Source: JANXQG01 sp963780045 (GTDB lineage: Bacteria > Planctomycetota > Planctomycetia > Pirellulales > Thermoguttaceae). From it: a stretch of 64,000 bases of DNA. The position numbers and the translations under genes are program-made. Positions 46,238 to 55,598 of this stretch are shown here, one piece after another. The notes under the pieces were generated by a model. The model was not told where the DNA came from and made no database searches. It saw nothing but the letters and a program-made list of their open reading frames with translations. The first letter of the stretch is position 1. Each line of letters begins with the position of its first letter. The stretch spans positions 5,208,001-5,272,000 of the forward strand of contig CAVZZZ010000001.1 in NCBI GenBank assembly GCA_963780045.1. The letters are read 5' to 3'.

Positions 46238-47332
46238 ATGATTGCCATAAGAGCATCACTGTTCACGCTGGCCGCGATTTCCGCCGGCGCGTGCTCATTC
46301 GCCCAAGAAAAGACTTTGATCGACTACTTCCTGCCGACGCCTGTCCGGGGCTCATTGGTGTCCAATGTCTGGGGTGCGCCGGGCGTGTTCCCGCGAGATC
46401 CGCAGAACGGCTTGGAAGACAAGACAGTGAAACATTGGTACTACTGGGACGGGCAGATCATCAAGGGCGCGGACGGCAAGTATCACATGTTCGCCAGCCG
46501 TTGGGACCAGGCCAAAGGTCATCGCGGCTGGGGCACTTCCTGCGCCGTGCATGCCGTAAGCGACAATGTCATCGGGCCCTACGTCGACAAAGGGCTCTGC
46601 TGGCCGGAGAACCAAGGCGGCAAGGGGCACAACGTCACGGCGCTGGTGCTTGCCGACGGACGATATGCTGTCGTGGTCAGCGAGACCCGGCCCGGAGACG
46701 TTTTCGTGTCGAAGTCTCTGGAAGGGCCGTGGGAACACCTGGGCAAGATAACGTTGGCCGACAACGAATTCAGCCGCTTGGGAAGAATGTCCAACGTGAG
46801 CGTCATGCTTCGTCCGGACGGCGAGTACATGATTGTGCCGCGGTCGGGCGCGATTTTAATCAGCAAGAACGGCATCCTGGGTCCCTACGTGGTCCAAGGA
46901 CCGAGCATCTATCCCGGCGCAACCGGCCTGCCGCTGCGCAACTTGGAGGACCCGGTGGTTTGGTACAGCGGTGGTCTCTATCATATCGTGGTCAATAGCT
47001 GGAGCAGTCGCAAGGCGTACCACCTGACTTCCATTGACGGAATCAAGGAGTGGACTTTCCGAGGGCTGGCGTACGATCCGACGAAGGACTTCGTCCGTTA
47101 TACCGACGGAACCGTGAACCACTGGCACAAGATGGAACGTCCGGGTGTATTGATCGAGAACGGGCATGTCACGCATTTCACCTTCGCGGTGCTCGATATT
47201 CCCAAGGAGCAACAGCATGGAAATGACGCCCACGGCAGCAAAATCATCGTCGTTCCCTTTGACGGCGCCGCGCTGGATCGCGATCTGCAGACCCGCGGCG
47301 CTAAAGGCGCCCGCGGCGGCGGTGCTGGTTAG
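46238..47332 (+). CDS. Secreted GH43-like five-bladed propeller glycoside hydrolase
   Basis: A 364-residue product with a signal peptide (SLFTLAAISAGACSFAQ) and blade motifs such as KHWYYWDGQIIKGADGKYHMF, NVTALVLADGRYAVVVSETR and RNLEDPVVWYSGGLYHIVVN. The last has the ED-P pattern of GH43/GH117-type active-site blades. It would act on extracellular polysaccharide; the substrate cannot be told. A second, related gene starts at 47322, overlapping its stop by 11 bases, so they form a coupled pair. Confidence 0.75.
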   Translation: MIAIRASLFTLAAISAGACSFAQEKTLIDYFLPTPVRGSLVSNVWGAPGVFPRDPQNGLEDKTVKHWYYWDGQIIKGADGKYHMFASRWDQAKGHRGWGTSCAVHAVSDNVIGPYVDKGLCWPENQGGKGHNVTALVLADGRYAVVVSETRPGDVFVSKSLEGPWEHLGKITLADNEFSRLGRMSNVSVMLRPDGEYMIVPRSGAILISKNGILGPYVVQGPSIYPGATGLPLRNLEDPVVWYSGGLYHIVVNSWSSRKAYHLTSIDGIKEWTFRGLAYDPTKDFVRYTDGTVNHWHKMERPGVLIENGHVTHFTFAVLDIPKEQQHGNDAHGSKIIVVPFDGAALDRDLQTRGAKGARGGGAG

Positions 47333-47882
47333 AACTGCTGCTTTGGCGATCGCGTTGTCGAGTCTCCCAGCTCTCGCGCAGGCGGTGCCCGGTGTGAGCG
47401 GAGGAGCGTCACCGGCGATGGCGAAGCTGCCGGATTCGTGGGTGACCATCCATAATGACTTCAATTGGCTCGACCGAGACGGCCAACGGATCTTGACCCG
47501 CAGCGGATGTCTGTGCATGTTCAACGGGGTCTGGTACTGGTACGGCGGCAATCCGCGCGGCTTCCGCGAGCAGCACGTGTATGCCTCCACCGATCTGGTT
47601 AACTGGACGCACAAGGGAGTTGTCCTCCGGCACGATACCGACGCCAACCGGATCGACGTCCTCTACAACGACAAGACGAAGCGGTATGTGATGTTTCTCA
47701 AGTACGACGGCAACGGCGCGTACTTTGCCATCGCGACCGCAAATCGTCCGGACGGGCAGTTTACCATCCAGAAAAAGATGCTCGTGGACAACGCCCGCAT
47801 TGCAGCGCCGCCGCCGCACTACGGCAACGGCAACGCCGCCGCCGCGCGGGTATGCGCTGTTCGAACTCATGGTGATGAATGA
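47322..47882 (+). CDS. GH43-like protein, truncated
   Basis: GTG at 47322, inside the end of the preceding gene, opens a signal peptide (AALAIALSSLPALAQAV). NDFNWLDRDGQRILTRSGC, GVWYWYGGNPRGF, VYASTDLVNWTHKGVVL and TKRYVMFLKYDGNG follow, the first two blades of a GH43-type propeller. After about residue 160 the sequence turns into AAPPPHYGNGNAAAARVCAV and stops. In another frame the same bases read GYALFELMVMND, which looks like an unrelated or more distal C-terminus, so an internal deletion is likely. Three blades are missing and activity is unlikely. Confidence 0.65.
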   Translation: MLVRTAALAIALSSLPALAQAVPGVSGGASPAMAKLPDSWVTIHNDFNWLDRDGQRILTRSGCLCMFNGVWYWYGGNPRGFREQHVYASTDLVNWTHKGVVLRHDTDANRIDVLYNDKTKRYVMFLKYDGNGAYFAIATANRPDGQFTIQKKMLVDNARIAAPPPHYGNGNAAAARVCAVRTHGDE

Positions 47883-47993
47883 CTGAGGAACGAGGCGTCG
47901 CCGGCGGTCAAGCTCGAACCGCCGGCGATCGCCTTGCTGTCGCTGGGTACGCGAAGCCGGCGATGGCCATTGCCTAGCCGCCCGGCGCTGCCG

Positions 47994-50663
47994 TCAGCGT
48001 GCGGCGGAGCAGCTCGAAGCCCGCCTCCTTCTACGAGCCGCCAGTGCCGTACCAACCAAGGCTGCCGTCAGCAGCACCAGCGTGCCAGGCTCGGGGACCG
48101 ATGCGGCCGCAGGCGGCGAGATAGAACTATTGGAGTCCGTCGGTATCACCGTCCCGAACCGTCCAAGCTCGTTGCCGACGTAAAGATTCGACCCGTCGAG
48201 AATTGCCTCGTTGTTAGCCGCGACCAGCGTGCTACCAATGACGAAGGTCCCGCCGTTGTACGTGTTCGTACCACTAAGGGTCAGCGTCCCGCCGCCCAAG
48301 ACCGTCAGCCCGCCGTCCCGGGCCCCGCTGTTGCTGCTGAGGAGCGAATTGGCGATCGTGACGTTATTGCCGTCGGTGTTAATGATTGCCCCGCCCGCCT
48401 CGACGTTCGTGGTGACATCGGCGGCAAGGAGGAAGTCGCTGCCGGAGGACGAAGTTTCGAGCACGCCGCCGTTGAAGTTGAAGACTGCCGTGCCGCCGCC
48501 CGCCCCGCCGCCGGGCGCCCTCCAACTCATGGCGGGCATCGCAAGCGTGCCGCCGTTCAAATTGTAGTTATAGACGCCGCCGCCATTGATGAGCAGACCG
48601 CCCGTGCCGCCGAGGCTCAAGCCGGAGTCGCTGTAGAAGGCGACCAGGCCGCCCGTCTGATTGATCGTGACCGGCGAGCCGTAGTAGGCGCCGAGTTGGG
48701 CGTTGGCATTATTGAGGAAGCCGAGCTGTCCGCCGCTGACGTTGATCGTTGCCGCGCCGCCGGTGTTGAAGGCCGCGTTCAGGTTGCCGGTGCCCACCAG
48801 CATGACACCGCCGCCGATCGACAGCGTGCCGCTGCCATAAGTGCCGATCCAGAGCGATTGGGCGCCGATCGTACCAGAAGTCTGCACGAGCAGGGCGTTG
48901 TCGCCGCCGTTGGTGCCGATATAGACGCCGCCGTCATCGAAGCTGTTTCCGGGATTGATGGTGCCGATCAACGAGGGACCGGCGGGACTGATCACCAGAG
49001 TGCTCGGGCTGCCGGGCACTCCGCCGGTGACGAAAATCGTGGAGGCGCTGTAGCCGCCGTGGAAATTCAGCGTGCCGGTCAACGCCTCCGTTCCCGTACC
49101 CTCCTTGTAGATAGTAGGCTGTCCATAGCCGCTGGTGCCGTTACCCTGAATCGTTCCTGAAAAGGTGCCCGAGCCGTTCGCGGCGCCGATCGTCAGTGTC
49201 CGCGGGCCGTACCAACCGCCCTGATAGGTGCCGGCGCCTGTCAGGGCGTCGATTTGCACGTTGGCTTGCTCGCCTTCGAAGACCGCTCCGGTGGCGATAT
49301 TCAGCGAAGAGTAGTTGCCTGAGAAGTCTGGAATGCTACTGTAGTCGCTCACCTGGAGCTCGCCGCCTTCGACGTCGATCAATCCGCCCGGCGACATGGC
49401 CCATGCGTACGTCGGGTTATCGGCCTGATAGCGGTTGAAAAGGAGTGTTCCCGGTCCCGACTTGACGAACGTGCCTTCGCCCGTAATCGAGAAACTTGAG
49501 AAATCCGGGCTTAGGCTGCTGTTAAGGTGGACTTCCAGCGTCGAGTTGACGGCAACGTTGTAGACTTGGCTCTTGACCTGCGGATTACCATAGAGAATCC
49601 ACTGGTCCCAGTCCAAGATCAGTCTGCCGGAATTGACGGTGGTGGGACCGGAATAAAAGGCGTTTTGCGCATCATCATAGTTGATGCTGTTGCCGGTGCC
49701 GCTCACGAGCATCACTCCAGGGCCGTCCTTGGTAATGCCGGCAGGAGTATTGGTGCTAGTGCCATAGTTATAGGAATCTTCAAGAATGCCCGAAACCTCG
49801 AGGTCGACTCCCCTCGCGGTCGATCCGGAAGCAACGTTGAAGTTCAAGCTGCTCCCGTTCAGTGGCGTAAGCGCCGCGCTAATGAGCGAGGTAGCGGTGC
49901 TGGCATACGTCGTAATGCCGTATCCGCTGTTGAAATCGTAAGCCCCTTGCCCGGAAGCACTCATAGTACCGCCGGTAAGAGTGAAGTTGGTCATAGATCC
50001 GTTGGGACCGTACTGGGCGTTATCGATCACCGCTCCGTTGACATTCACCGTCGTGACGGCCGCACCGTAGTAGCCCAAGGCCAATTGCGACTGAAGACTG
50101 ACGGCGGCCCCCGGGTTGACGGTCAACGTACCCTGGATCGTTCCGTCCCCGTAGCCGCCGCCGGCGAGGGCCAGCGTCCCCTGATTGACGGTGGTGCCGC
50201 CGCTGTACGAACTATTATTCGTGAGCGTGAGCGTGCCCTGGCCCGTCACTACTAAGCCGCTGGAGCCGGCGAGCGCCGAGGCGATCGTTCCGCCGGAGCC
50301 GTTCACCGTGATCGTTGGCGTGGCATAGATGCTGTCCCCTTGCGATGCCAGGGTCAGCGCGGCGCCGCCGATCGTGGCGGGACTGCCGAAGATGATCCCG
50401 TTGGCGTAAATCGAGGCGTCGCTGCTGACGGTCGCCACCGCGCCGGCGGTGGTGAAAACGGCGACATTGGAGGGCCCGTTGACACCGTCCCAAATCGTGT
50501 TGCCTCCCTCTCCGCCCCAACTGTCGTCCGACGTGTCCCACGGGCCGCTGGCGCCGGCAGACCATGTGTAAACCGCCTGCGCCTCGACCGGACTGGTCCA
50601 CGAAAAAAACGAAAACAGTCCGGCCGCCAGGCCGGCGCAACAAATGAGAAGACGAGCTTGCAT
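47994..50663 (-). CDS. PEP-CTERM protein with autotransporter-type strand repeats
   Basis: An 889-residue protein with a signal peptide (LLICCAGLAAGLFSFFSW), many Gly-rich strand repeats (GQGTLTLTNNSSYSGGTTVNQ, LGGGTLTLSGTNTYNGG; PATR/TIGR02601-like) and a C-terminal sorting signal: VPEPGTLVLLTAAL, a TM stretch and RRRRR. PEP-CTERM proteins are processed by exosortases and anchored or released at the surface; no exosortase lies in the window. It follows the FecR-LamG gene by 30 bases, so it likely belongs to the same transcript and may be the target of the sigma factor. Confidence 0.9.
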   Translation of the reverse strand: MQARLLICCAGLAAGLFSFFSWTSPVEAQAVYTWSAGASGPWDTSDDSWGGEGGNTIWDGVNGPSNVAVFTTAGAVATVSSDASIYANGIIFGSPATIGGAALTLASQGDSIYATPTITVNGSGGTIASALAGSSGLVVTGQGTLTLTNNSSYSGGTTVNQGTLALAGGGYGDGTIQGTLTVNPGAAVSLQSQLALGYYGAAVTTVNVNGAVIDNAQYGPNGSMTNFTLTGGTMSASGQGAYDFNSGYGITTYASTATSLISAALTPLNGSSLNFNVASGSTARGVDLEVSGILEDSYNYGTSTNTPAGITKDGPGVMLVSGTGNSINYDDAQNAFYSGPTTVNSGRLILDWDQWILYGNPQVKSQVYNVAVNSTLEVHLNSSLSPDFSSFSITGEGTFVKSGPGTLLFNRYQADNPTYAWAMSPGGLIDVEGGELQVSDYSSIPDFSGNYSSLNIATGAVFEGEQANVQIDALTGAGTYQGGWYGPRTLTIGAANGSGTFSGTIQGNGTSGYGQPTIYKEGTGTEALTGTLNFHGGYSASTIFVTGGVPGSPSTLVISPAGPSLIGTINPGNSFDDGGVYIGTNGGDNALLVQTSGTIGAQSLWIGTYGSGTLSIGGGVMLVGTGNLNAAFNTGGAATINVSGGQLGFLNNANAQLGAYYGSPVTINQTGGLVAFYSDSGLSLGGTGGLLINGGGVYNYNLNGGTLAMPAMSWRAPGGGAGGGTAVFNFNGGVLETSSSGSDFLLAADVTTNVEAGGAIINTDGNNVTIANSLLSSNSGARDGGLTVLGGGTLTLSGTNTYNGGTFVIGSTLVAANNEAILDGSNLYVGNELGRFGTVIPTDSNSSISPPAAASVPEPGTLVLLTAALVGTALAARRRRRASSCSAAR

Positions 50664-50693
50664 GATTAACTACCTTTCAAAGGCCATAGAACT

Positions 50694-52533
50694 TCACTTT
50701 GCCGTACCCAGGCCGCCGGCCGCCACGGGCAATGGCCCGGCGACGGCAGCGCGGCTAAAAAGAAACTCCTCCGGCTTCCGTGCTGCGTCGCTGATGCGAA
50801 CCTCATCGATCAGGCCGTGAAACCATTCGCCCGGCACTTTGCCGACGTGCCCGCGGCCGATGGTCCATTCGGCGCTATCGTCGCCTTTGCCCAGCGCAGT
50901 ACCGCCATCGTCAGGCAGCCGCGTGGAAGCGCACAATTGGTACCCACGGCCGTCCAGACAATCGACGTACAGCCGCAACCACAGCCCGTGGCATGCGGCG
51001 GCCACGTGGTACCAATGGTCGAGTTGAACGGGGACCTGTTCGGCCACCGCTTCGTGGAACCGCGCCCGAACGTCGGCAAAGCGGATGGCGAACCGCTGTT
51101 GCGCATTGATTTGCAGCGCCAATCGCGGTGGGTCGTCCAACTCGCGGGGCGCGTAAGTCGCGTCGCGGCCGACAAAGGTCTGCGGAAAGCCCTCCCCCTT
51201 GACGCCGTGCGGCCAGACCGAGGCCTCGATGGTCCACTCCCGCGGCGTGATTTTTTGGATATCAATGGGGGCCGCGTGACTGAATTCCGAGTGCGTGTAA
51301 ACATCCCGACCGTACCCTTGGTAAGACGGCACGGAATAGGTGTCCAAACACGATCAATTGAGGCCTCCGGTCTGTAGGACCGCAGCGGCGGGCACGCGGT
51401 CGGAAAAAGTCGGGCGGCTCTCCGGGATATACGTGTAGAGATCGTTGCCGTTGAACGACGAATCGACCGAGGCGCAGACCTGCTGGGAGTTGCGCACGGT
51501 GTCCGGCAAGATGGCCCCCACCGGCCGGTCCTCGAACCGCCAATAGGCCACGACGTGCCGATCGCGGCCGGCGTCGTCCACGCGGCGGATGAACGATTCG
51601 CCCGTGTCTTGCAAGAGGGTCATCGCGCGGCTGCCCTCTTCCACCCGCGCGCCGCTGTTTTCCAGCAGGCGGCGCGACTCGGTCGACTGGCGGGATTCGC
51701 GTGAAGCGATATCGACGGCCCCCTTGAACACATGCACGCGGCTGGCGCCTTGCGGCGTGACCTCCACGCCGAATTCGGTGCCCTGATCAATGATCGACTC
51801 GCGCGGCGTGTTGACGCGGAAGCCGCGGGCGCGGACGTCGGTTATCTCCGCGCTGAGCTTGCCTTTTTCCAACCGCAGGCTGGCTGCCGATTCCAGCCTG
51901 ACGACGGCCGGCGCTGGATCGTTACCCGCGCGCCGAGGTCGAACTTCAGCTCCAAAACGCCGGCATCCAGAGCGAGCGACTGCCCAGCCGACAGGCGCTG
52001 GCCGGGCCGGATCGCCTCGCCCGACCACCGCACTCCCACGACGCGACTCAATTGCGCCACCGGGCCTTCGCCTGACTGCGCGGCGCCGCGGACTGCGACT
52101 GCGCTTTCGGCTGCGCCGCGAGTTGCCGAGCGACTGGCCCCGCGCCTGGCCGCCGCGCATTCGTGCCAACGACCACGGCAATGCACGCGGCCAACGACGC
52201 GACAACCGCAATGATCGCCGCGATCGGAGGGACGTACGGTCTCGCATCGGCCGCGCTGCCGCGCCTGGAAGTACCAGACAAGGTAACGCCAGGCGCGCTG
52301 ACGCCGGCCGATTCCGGCAATCCGGCCGCGTCCTCGGCGCACGCCAGCGAGAGCAGGTCCCGGCGGACCTTGCTTTCCCCGAGCACGCTGCGCAACTGGC
52401 TGTCGAGAAGAGCCTCCACGACCAGTTGGTCGAGGTGTGCCGCGTCTTCGTCCAACCAGCGTCGGAAAGCTTCGCGGCTGGCTTCGGAAAGCTCGTTATC
52501 CAGGTAGTCTTGAATCAGATCGGTCGGGCTCAT
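50694..52533 (-). CDS. FecR-domain protein with C-terminal LamG domain, three frameshifts
   Basis: Four frames combine: SPTDLIQDYLDNELSEASREAF (52533 downwards, zinc-finger-less anti-sigma-like start), a TM helix (IAAIIAVVASLAACIAVVV), QRLSAGQSLALDAGVLELKF (near 51950-52050), FecR core SIIDQGTEFGVEVTPQGASRV, and a LamG-type lectin-like fold (PREWTIEASVWPHG, HGLIDEVRISDAARKPEEF). Shifts lie near 52070, 51905 and 51360. FecR proteins transmit an envelope signal to an ECF sigma factor; the LamG domain may bind glycans outside. The start codon overlaps the sigma stop as ATGA. Confidence 0.78.
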
Positions 52534-53060
52534 GGGCGATCCACGTTCCTTCCCAATTGCCGCTCGATGCACTCGCGGAGGACCTTGCGAGCCCGCGAAA
52601 GCAACATCCGCACCGCGCCGTGCTCCATGTGCAGCCGTTGAGCGATCTCAATGGTCTTCATGCCATCGGAGTAGTGGAGGCCGATTACCGTGCGGGCGTG
52701 TCCCCGCAGTTTCTGCACGCAATGCTCCAAAGCGTCGGCCGTGTCGGAAGCCAAATCGCCCAAAACGCATTGATAGGTCTCCGCGATGCGCTCCACCATG
52801 GCGTCGCTGAAGACGAGCCGATCGGTCCGCTGCCGCCGCCGCATGGCCAAGACTTCCTGTTTGGCAATGCCGATCATCCAGGCGTTGAAGGAGCGCGAGC
52901 GATCGAATTCATGGAATTTTCTGACCACCACGACGGCGACTTGCTGCAATACGTCCTGGCACTGCTCCGGGTCGGGAATCAGGGTGCGAAGAAAGGCCGA
53001 AACCGCACGCTGTGCCGCGGTCCAATATAAAGTCAATTCCTCGACGTCCGACGGACTCAT
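52530..53060 (-). CDS. ECF-type RNA polymerase sigma factor
   Basis: From the Met at 53060: VEELTLYWTAAQRAVSAFL, CQDVLQQVAVVVVRKFHEF, SFNAWMIGIAKQEVLAMRR (region 2), then GHARTVIGLHYSDGMKTIEI and LHMEHGAVRMLLSRARKVL (region 4, HTH). This is the planctomycete/verrucomicrobial ECF group that is followed by FecR-LamG genes. It is complete, unlike the sigma part of the chimera at 34060-36819. The open frame extends to 53144 but the extra residues do not fit the family. Confidence 0.9.
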   Translation of the reverse strand: MSPSDVEELTLYWTAAQRAVSAFLRTLIPDPEQCQDVLQQVAVVVVRKFHEFDRSRSFNAWMIGIAKQEVLAMRRRQRTDRLVFSDAMVERIAETYQCVLGDLASDTADALEHCVQKLRGHARTVIGLHYSDGMKTIEIAQRLHMEHGAVRMLLSRARKVLRECIERQLGRNVDRP

Positions 53061-53284
53061 GTGCTTGCGCAGCACCCCAGTACCAGGCAAAAAGAAGAGA
53101 GGCTTCCTCTTTAGTATCTTCGCGACAGCGGCAAAATGTAACACCGGCAGCGGAAAAAATAGAATCGTCGCAACGACTGGGCGGCTGCTGGGATTTGCTC
53201 CGCCAAAATGGTTGTGGTAAACTCGCCGCTAGGGCTGGCGCCCAATGCTTCCCATTGTGCGTTGAGATCGGAAACCACTTTGCC

Positions 53285-53878
53285 ATGCCGCAAATCAAAT
53301 ATGCCGGTGACGCCCTTTGGAAAAGGATTGAATGCGCCGTGGAAAAAGTGAAACGGCGTTTGCAACGAACCGCCCGTTCGCTCGACGCGGCCGGCATACC
53401 GTACGCAGTGATCGGCGGCAACGCGGTGCAGGTGTGGGTGGCCCAAGTCGACGAGGCGGCCGTCCGCAATACGCAAGACGTCGATATTCTGTTGAATCGC
53501 GCGGACCTGCCCGGCGCGATCAATGCTTTGCGGGCCGAAGGGTTTCTCTTTGCCGAGGTGGCGGGGGTGCCGATGTTCCTCGATGGTCCCGAGGCGTCGC
53601 CCCGGGACGCCGTACATGTCGTTTTCGCGGAAGAGAAGGTGTCGCCGATCGATCCAGAGCCCGCCCCGGCGGTTGACCAGAGTGAGCGCGTCAAGGATTT
53701 TCTTACCTTGCGCCTCGACGCGCTGGTGCGGATGAAACTGACCAGTTTTCGCTTCAAAGATCGAGTACATTTGCTCGACATGCTCTCGCTGGGTATGATC
53801 GACGAAAACTGGCTCAGCCGGCTGCCGGATGAACTTGGGCGGCGATTGCAGGAACTGATAGACAATCCGAACTCGTGA
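53285..53878 (+). CDS. Nucleotidyltransferase-fold protein (AbiEii-like)
   Basis: The product from 53285 has AAGIPYAVIGGNAVQVW and RNTQDVDILLNRADL, i.e. GG followed by DxD, the core of the nucleotidyltransferase fold, then FKDRVHLLDMLSLGMID and a helical tail. It resembles AbiEii-type or DUF1814-like proteins, but no antitoxin partner is adjacent. The open frame reaches 53012 with residues that do not look native. The isomerase-like gene starts nine bases after its stop, so they may be co-transcribed. Confidence 0.7.
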   Translation: MPQIKYAGDALWKRIECAVEKVKRRLQRTARSLDAAGIPYAVIGGNAVQVWVAQVDEAAVRNTQDVDILLNRADLPGAINALRAEGFLFAEVAGVPMFLDGPEASPRDAVHVVFAEEKVSPIDPEPAPAVDQSERVKDFLTLRLDALVRMKLTSFRFKDRVHLLDMLSLGMIDENWLSRLPDELGRRLQELIDNPNS

Positions 53879-53886
53879 GGTGAATC

Positions 53887-54855
53887 GTGAACAATCAACT
53901 CGTTACTTCCGTCAATCGTCGCCAATTGTTCCAGGTTGCGGTCGGCGCCGCGGGGGGCATGGCGCTTGCCGGCGTCGCCCCGGCGGCGGAACCGGCTGCC
54001 GAGGACCCGGCACTGAAGGGCAACATCCAGCACTCCATCGTTTCCTGGTGTTTTGAACCGCACTGGTCGTTGGACGAGATGTGCAAGAACGCCCGACAAC
54101 TCGGCTGCAAGAGCGTCGAGCTGGGGCAGCCGGCGACCTGGCCGACGGTCAAGAAATACGGCCTGACCTGCGCCATTGCGCCGAGCCATCTCTTCATCCA
54201 AGGCATGAACAACCCCAAGTACCAGCCGGGCTGCTTGGAGATTTTGCGGACGCGAATCGACCAGGCGGCCGACGCCGGCGTGAAGACCGTGATCACCTTC
54301 ACGGGCCATGCCGAGGACAGCGGCCCGTGGAACCACGGCGCGAATCCCGATCTAAAGACCTTGCCACCGGACCGGCCGAAGATCGATGCGGAGACGGGCG
54401 TCAAGAACTGCGTCGCAGGATTCAAAGAGATCGTCGGCTACGCGGAAAAGAAGAAGATCAACCTGGCGATGGAGATGCTCAACTCCCGCGTCACGAGCCA
54501 TCCCATGAAAGGCCACCCCGGCTTCCAGGGCGATCACATCGACTACTGCATGCGGATCGTCAACCAGGTCGGCTCGCCGCGTTTCGGCCTGCTCTTCGAT
54601 CTCTATCACGTGCAGATCATGGACGGCGACATCATCACCCGCATCCGCCAGTGCAAGGACGCCATCAAGCACGTCCACACCGCCGGCGTGCCCGGCCGCG
54701 GCGAGCTGGACGACACGCAAGAGATCTACTACCCGCCCTGCATGAAGGCCCTGCTGGAAATCGGCTATCAGGGCTACGTCGGCCACGAATTCATTCCGCA
54801 GCGGGCAGAGCCCTTCGCCGGGCTGAAGCAGGCCATCGCGGTTTGCGACGTGTAA
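53887..54855 (+). CDS. Tat-exported sugar phosphate isomerase/epimerase-like TIM barrel
   Basis: A GTG start at 53887 follows GAGGTGAA. The N-terminus has a twin-arginine signal (NRRQLFQVAVGAAGGMALAG). The body is an AP-endonuclease-2-type TIM barrel related to hydroxypyruvate isomerase: HSIVSWCFEPHWSLDEM, VKTVITFTGHAEDSGPWNHG, INLAMEMLNSRV (catalytic Glu), FGLLFDLYHVQIMDGDI, HVHTAGVPGRGELDDTQEI, YVGHEFIPQR. The metal ligands Glu, Asp, His and Glu of the family appear present. Exported members are common in planctomycetes; the substrate is unknown. Confidence 0.88.
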   Translation: MNNQLVTSVNRRQLFQVAVGAAGGMALAGVAPAAEPAAEDPALKGNIQHSIVSWCFEPHWSLDEMCKNARQLGCKSVELGQPATWPTVKKYGLTCAIAPSHLFIQGMNNPKYQPGCLEILRTRIDQAADAGVKTVITFTGHAEDSGPWNHGANPDLKTLPPDRPKIDAETGVKNCVAGFKEIVGYAEKKKINLAMEMLNSRVTSHPMKGHPGFQGDHIDYCMRIVNQVGSPRFGLLFDLYHVQIMDGDIITRIRQCKDAIKHVHTAGVPGRGELDDTQEIYYPPCMKALLEIGYQGYVGHEFIPQRAEPFAGLKQAIAVCDV

Positions 54856-54863
54856 AAAAATCC

Positions 54864-54891
54864 TTGACACGGCGGCAGGGCCGAGTACAAT
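54864..54891 (+). promoter_or_regulatory. Consensus-like sigma-70 promoter
   Basis: TTGACA (54864-54869) and TACAAT (54886-54891) are 16 bases apart. The start would be near 54898, giving a leader of about 145 bases before 55043. The leader holds a 7-bp stem GGCCGCC/GGCGGCC (about 54964-54991) followed by ATTTTTATAAAA, which might act as an attenuator. Confidence 0.65.
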
Positions 54892-55042
54892 CGCGCCTTG
54901 GTCGCGTAGCACTTTCTGCGAAGCGATATACCCCATTACGAGGCAGCGAGGGAGGCAAGGATGAGGCCGCCCGATGCATACCGCAGGCGGCCACGGATTT
55001 TTATAAAAGGCTGCCAGACGGCGACAGTTTGAAAGTCGAGAC

Positions 55043-55360
55043 ATGAAACCCATCACCTTTGCGCTTGCGATATGCATTGCTCTCTTCACGAGCAGGGCTG
55101 AATCACAAACGTTCAAAACGTTGGTCGCATTTACTGGCACGAGCGGCACGGCAAGCGGGGCGAATCCAGCAGGAAGCTTGACCCTTGTCGGCACAACGCT
55201 TTTCGGCATGACGGCCGGAGGCGGCGCTATTGGCGCCGGGAACGTCTTTAGCATCGGCACGAACGGCATGAACTACCAAAATCTAGTCTCCTTCACCGGC
55301 AGCGGAGGCACGGCCAGCGGCACAGAGGCCGCCGCTTGGTGGGCAAAAAGCGGCCCTTGA
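55043..55360 (+). CDS. GloVer (TIGR03803) repeat protein, truncated
   Basis: A signal peptide (TFALAICIALFTSRAES) is followed by two repeat units: FKTLVAFTGTSGTASGANP with GSLTLVGTTLFGMTAGGG, and NYQNLVSFTGSGGTASG. These match the GloVer/TIGR03803 tandem repeats, where proteins usually have six or more units and a C-terminal anchor. Here the frame runs into an unrelated dispersed repeat and ends AAAWWAKSGP. It is therefore a 5' fragment, still preceded by a good promoter. Confidence 0.7.
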   Translation: MKPITFALAICIALFTSRAESQTFKTLVAFTGTSGTASGANPAGSLTLVGTTLFGMTAGGGAIGAGNVFSIGTNGMNYQNLVSFTGSGGTASGTEAAAWWAKSGP

Positions 55361-55505
55361 AAACCGGAAGCGACGAACGCCAAATGTCGCATGTCGAAGG
55401 AATGACGAAGGTTCAATGACGAATTGCGAAAGGCCCTTCGTGCTTCGTGCTTCGGCATTCTTTCGACATTTGATTTTCGACATTCGACATTCCCAAAGTC
55501 TCCCC
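55330..55505. repeat. Dispersed non-coding repeat truncating the GloVer gene
   Basis: The stretch has runs such as GCCGCTTGGTGGGCAAAAAG, TTCGTGCTTCGTGCTTCGGC and CGACATTCGACATTCC with internal short direct repeats (TTCGACATT three times). It has no coding character and resembles composite intergenic repeats of planctomycete genomes. It replaces the 3' part of the GloVer gene. Confidence 0.55.
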
Positions 55506-55563
55506 TCGCGCTGCCGGTCACCGTCGGTTAGGCCGGGCCTCCAGAAAAACTCCTCCGCCCCCC

Positions 55564-55593
55564 TTGACTTTTATTTATAGCCTGTCTATAAAT
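55564..55593 (+). promoter_or_regulatory. Promoter with palindromic operator of the padR-like gene
   Basis: TTGACT (55564-55569) and TATAAA (55587-55592) are 17 bases apart. A perfect 8-bp inverted repeat ATTTATAG/CTATAAAT with a 5-base centre (55573-55593) covers the spacer and the -10 element. Only six bases separate the -10 from the ATG at 55599, so the transcript is probably leaderless. The palindrome fits a PadR autoregulatory operator. Confidence 0.75.
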
Positions 55594-55598
55594 AGAGC

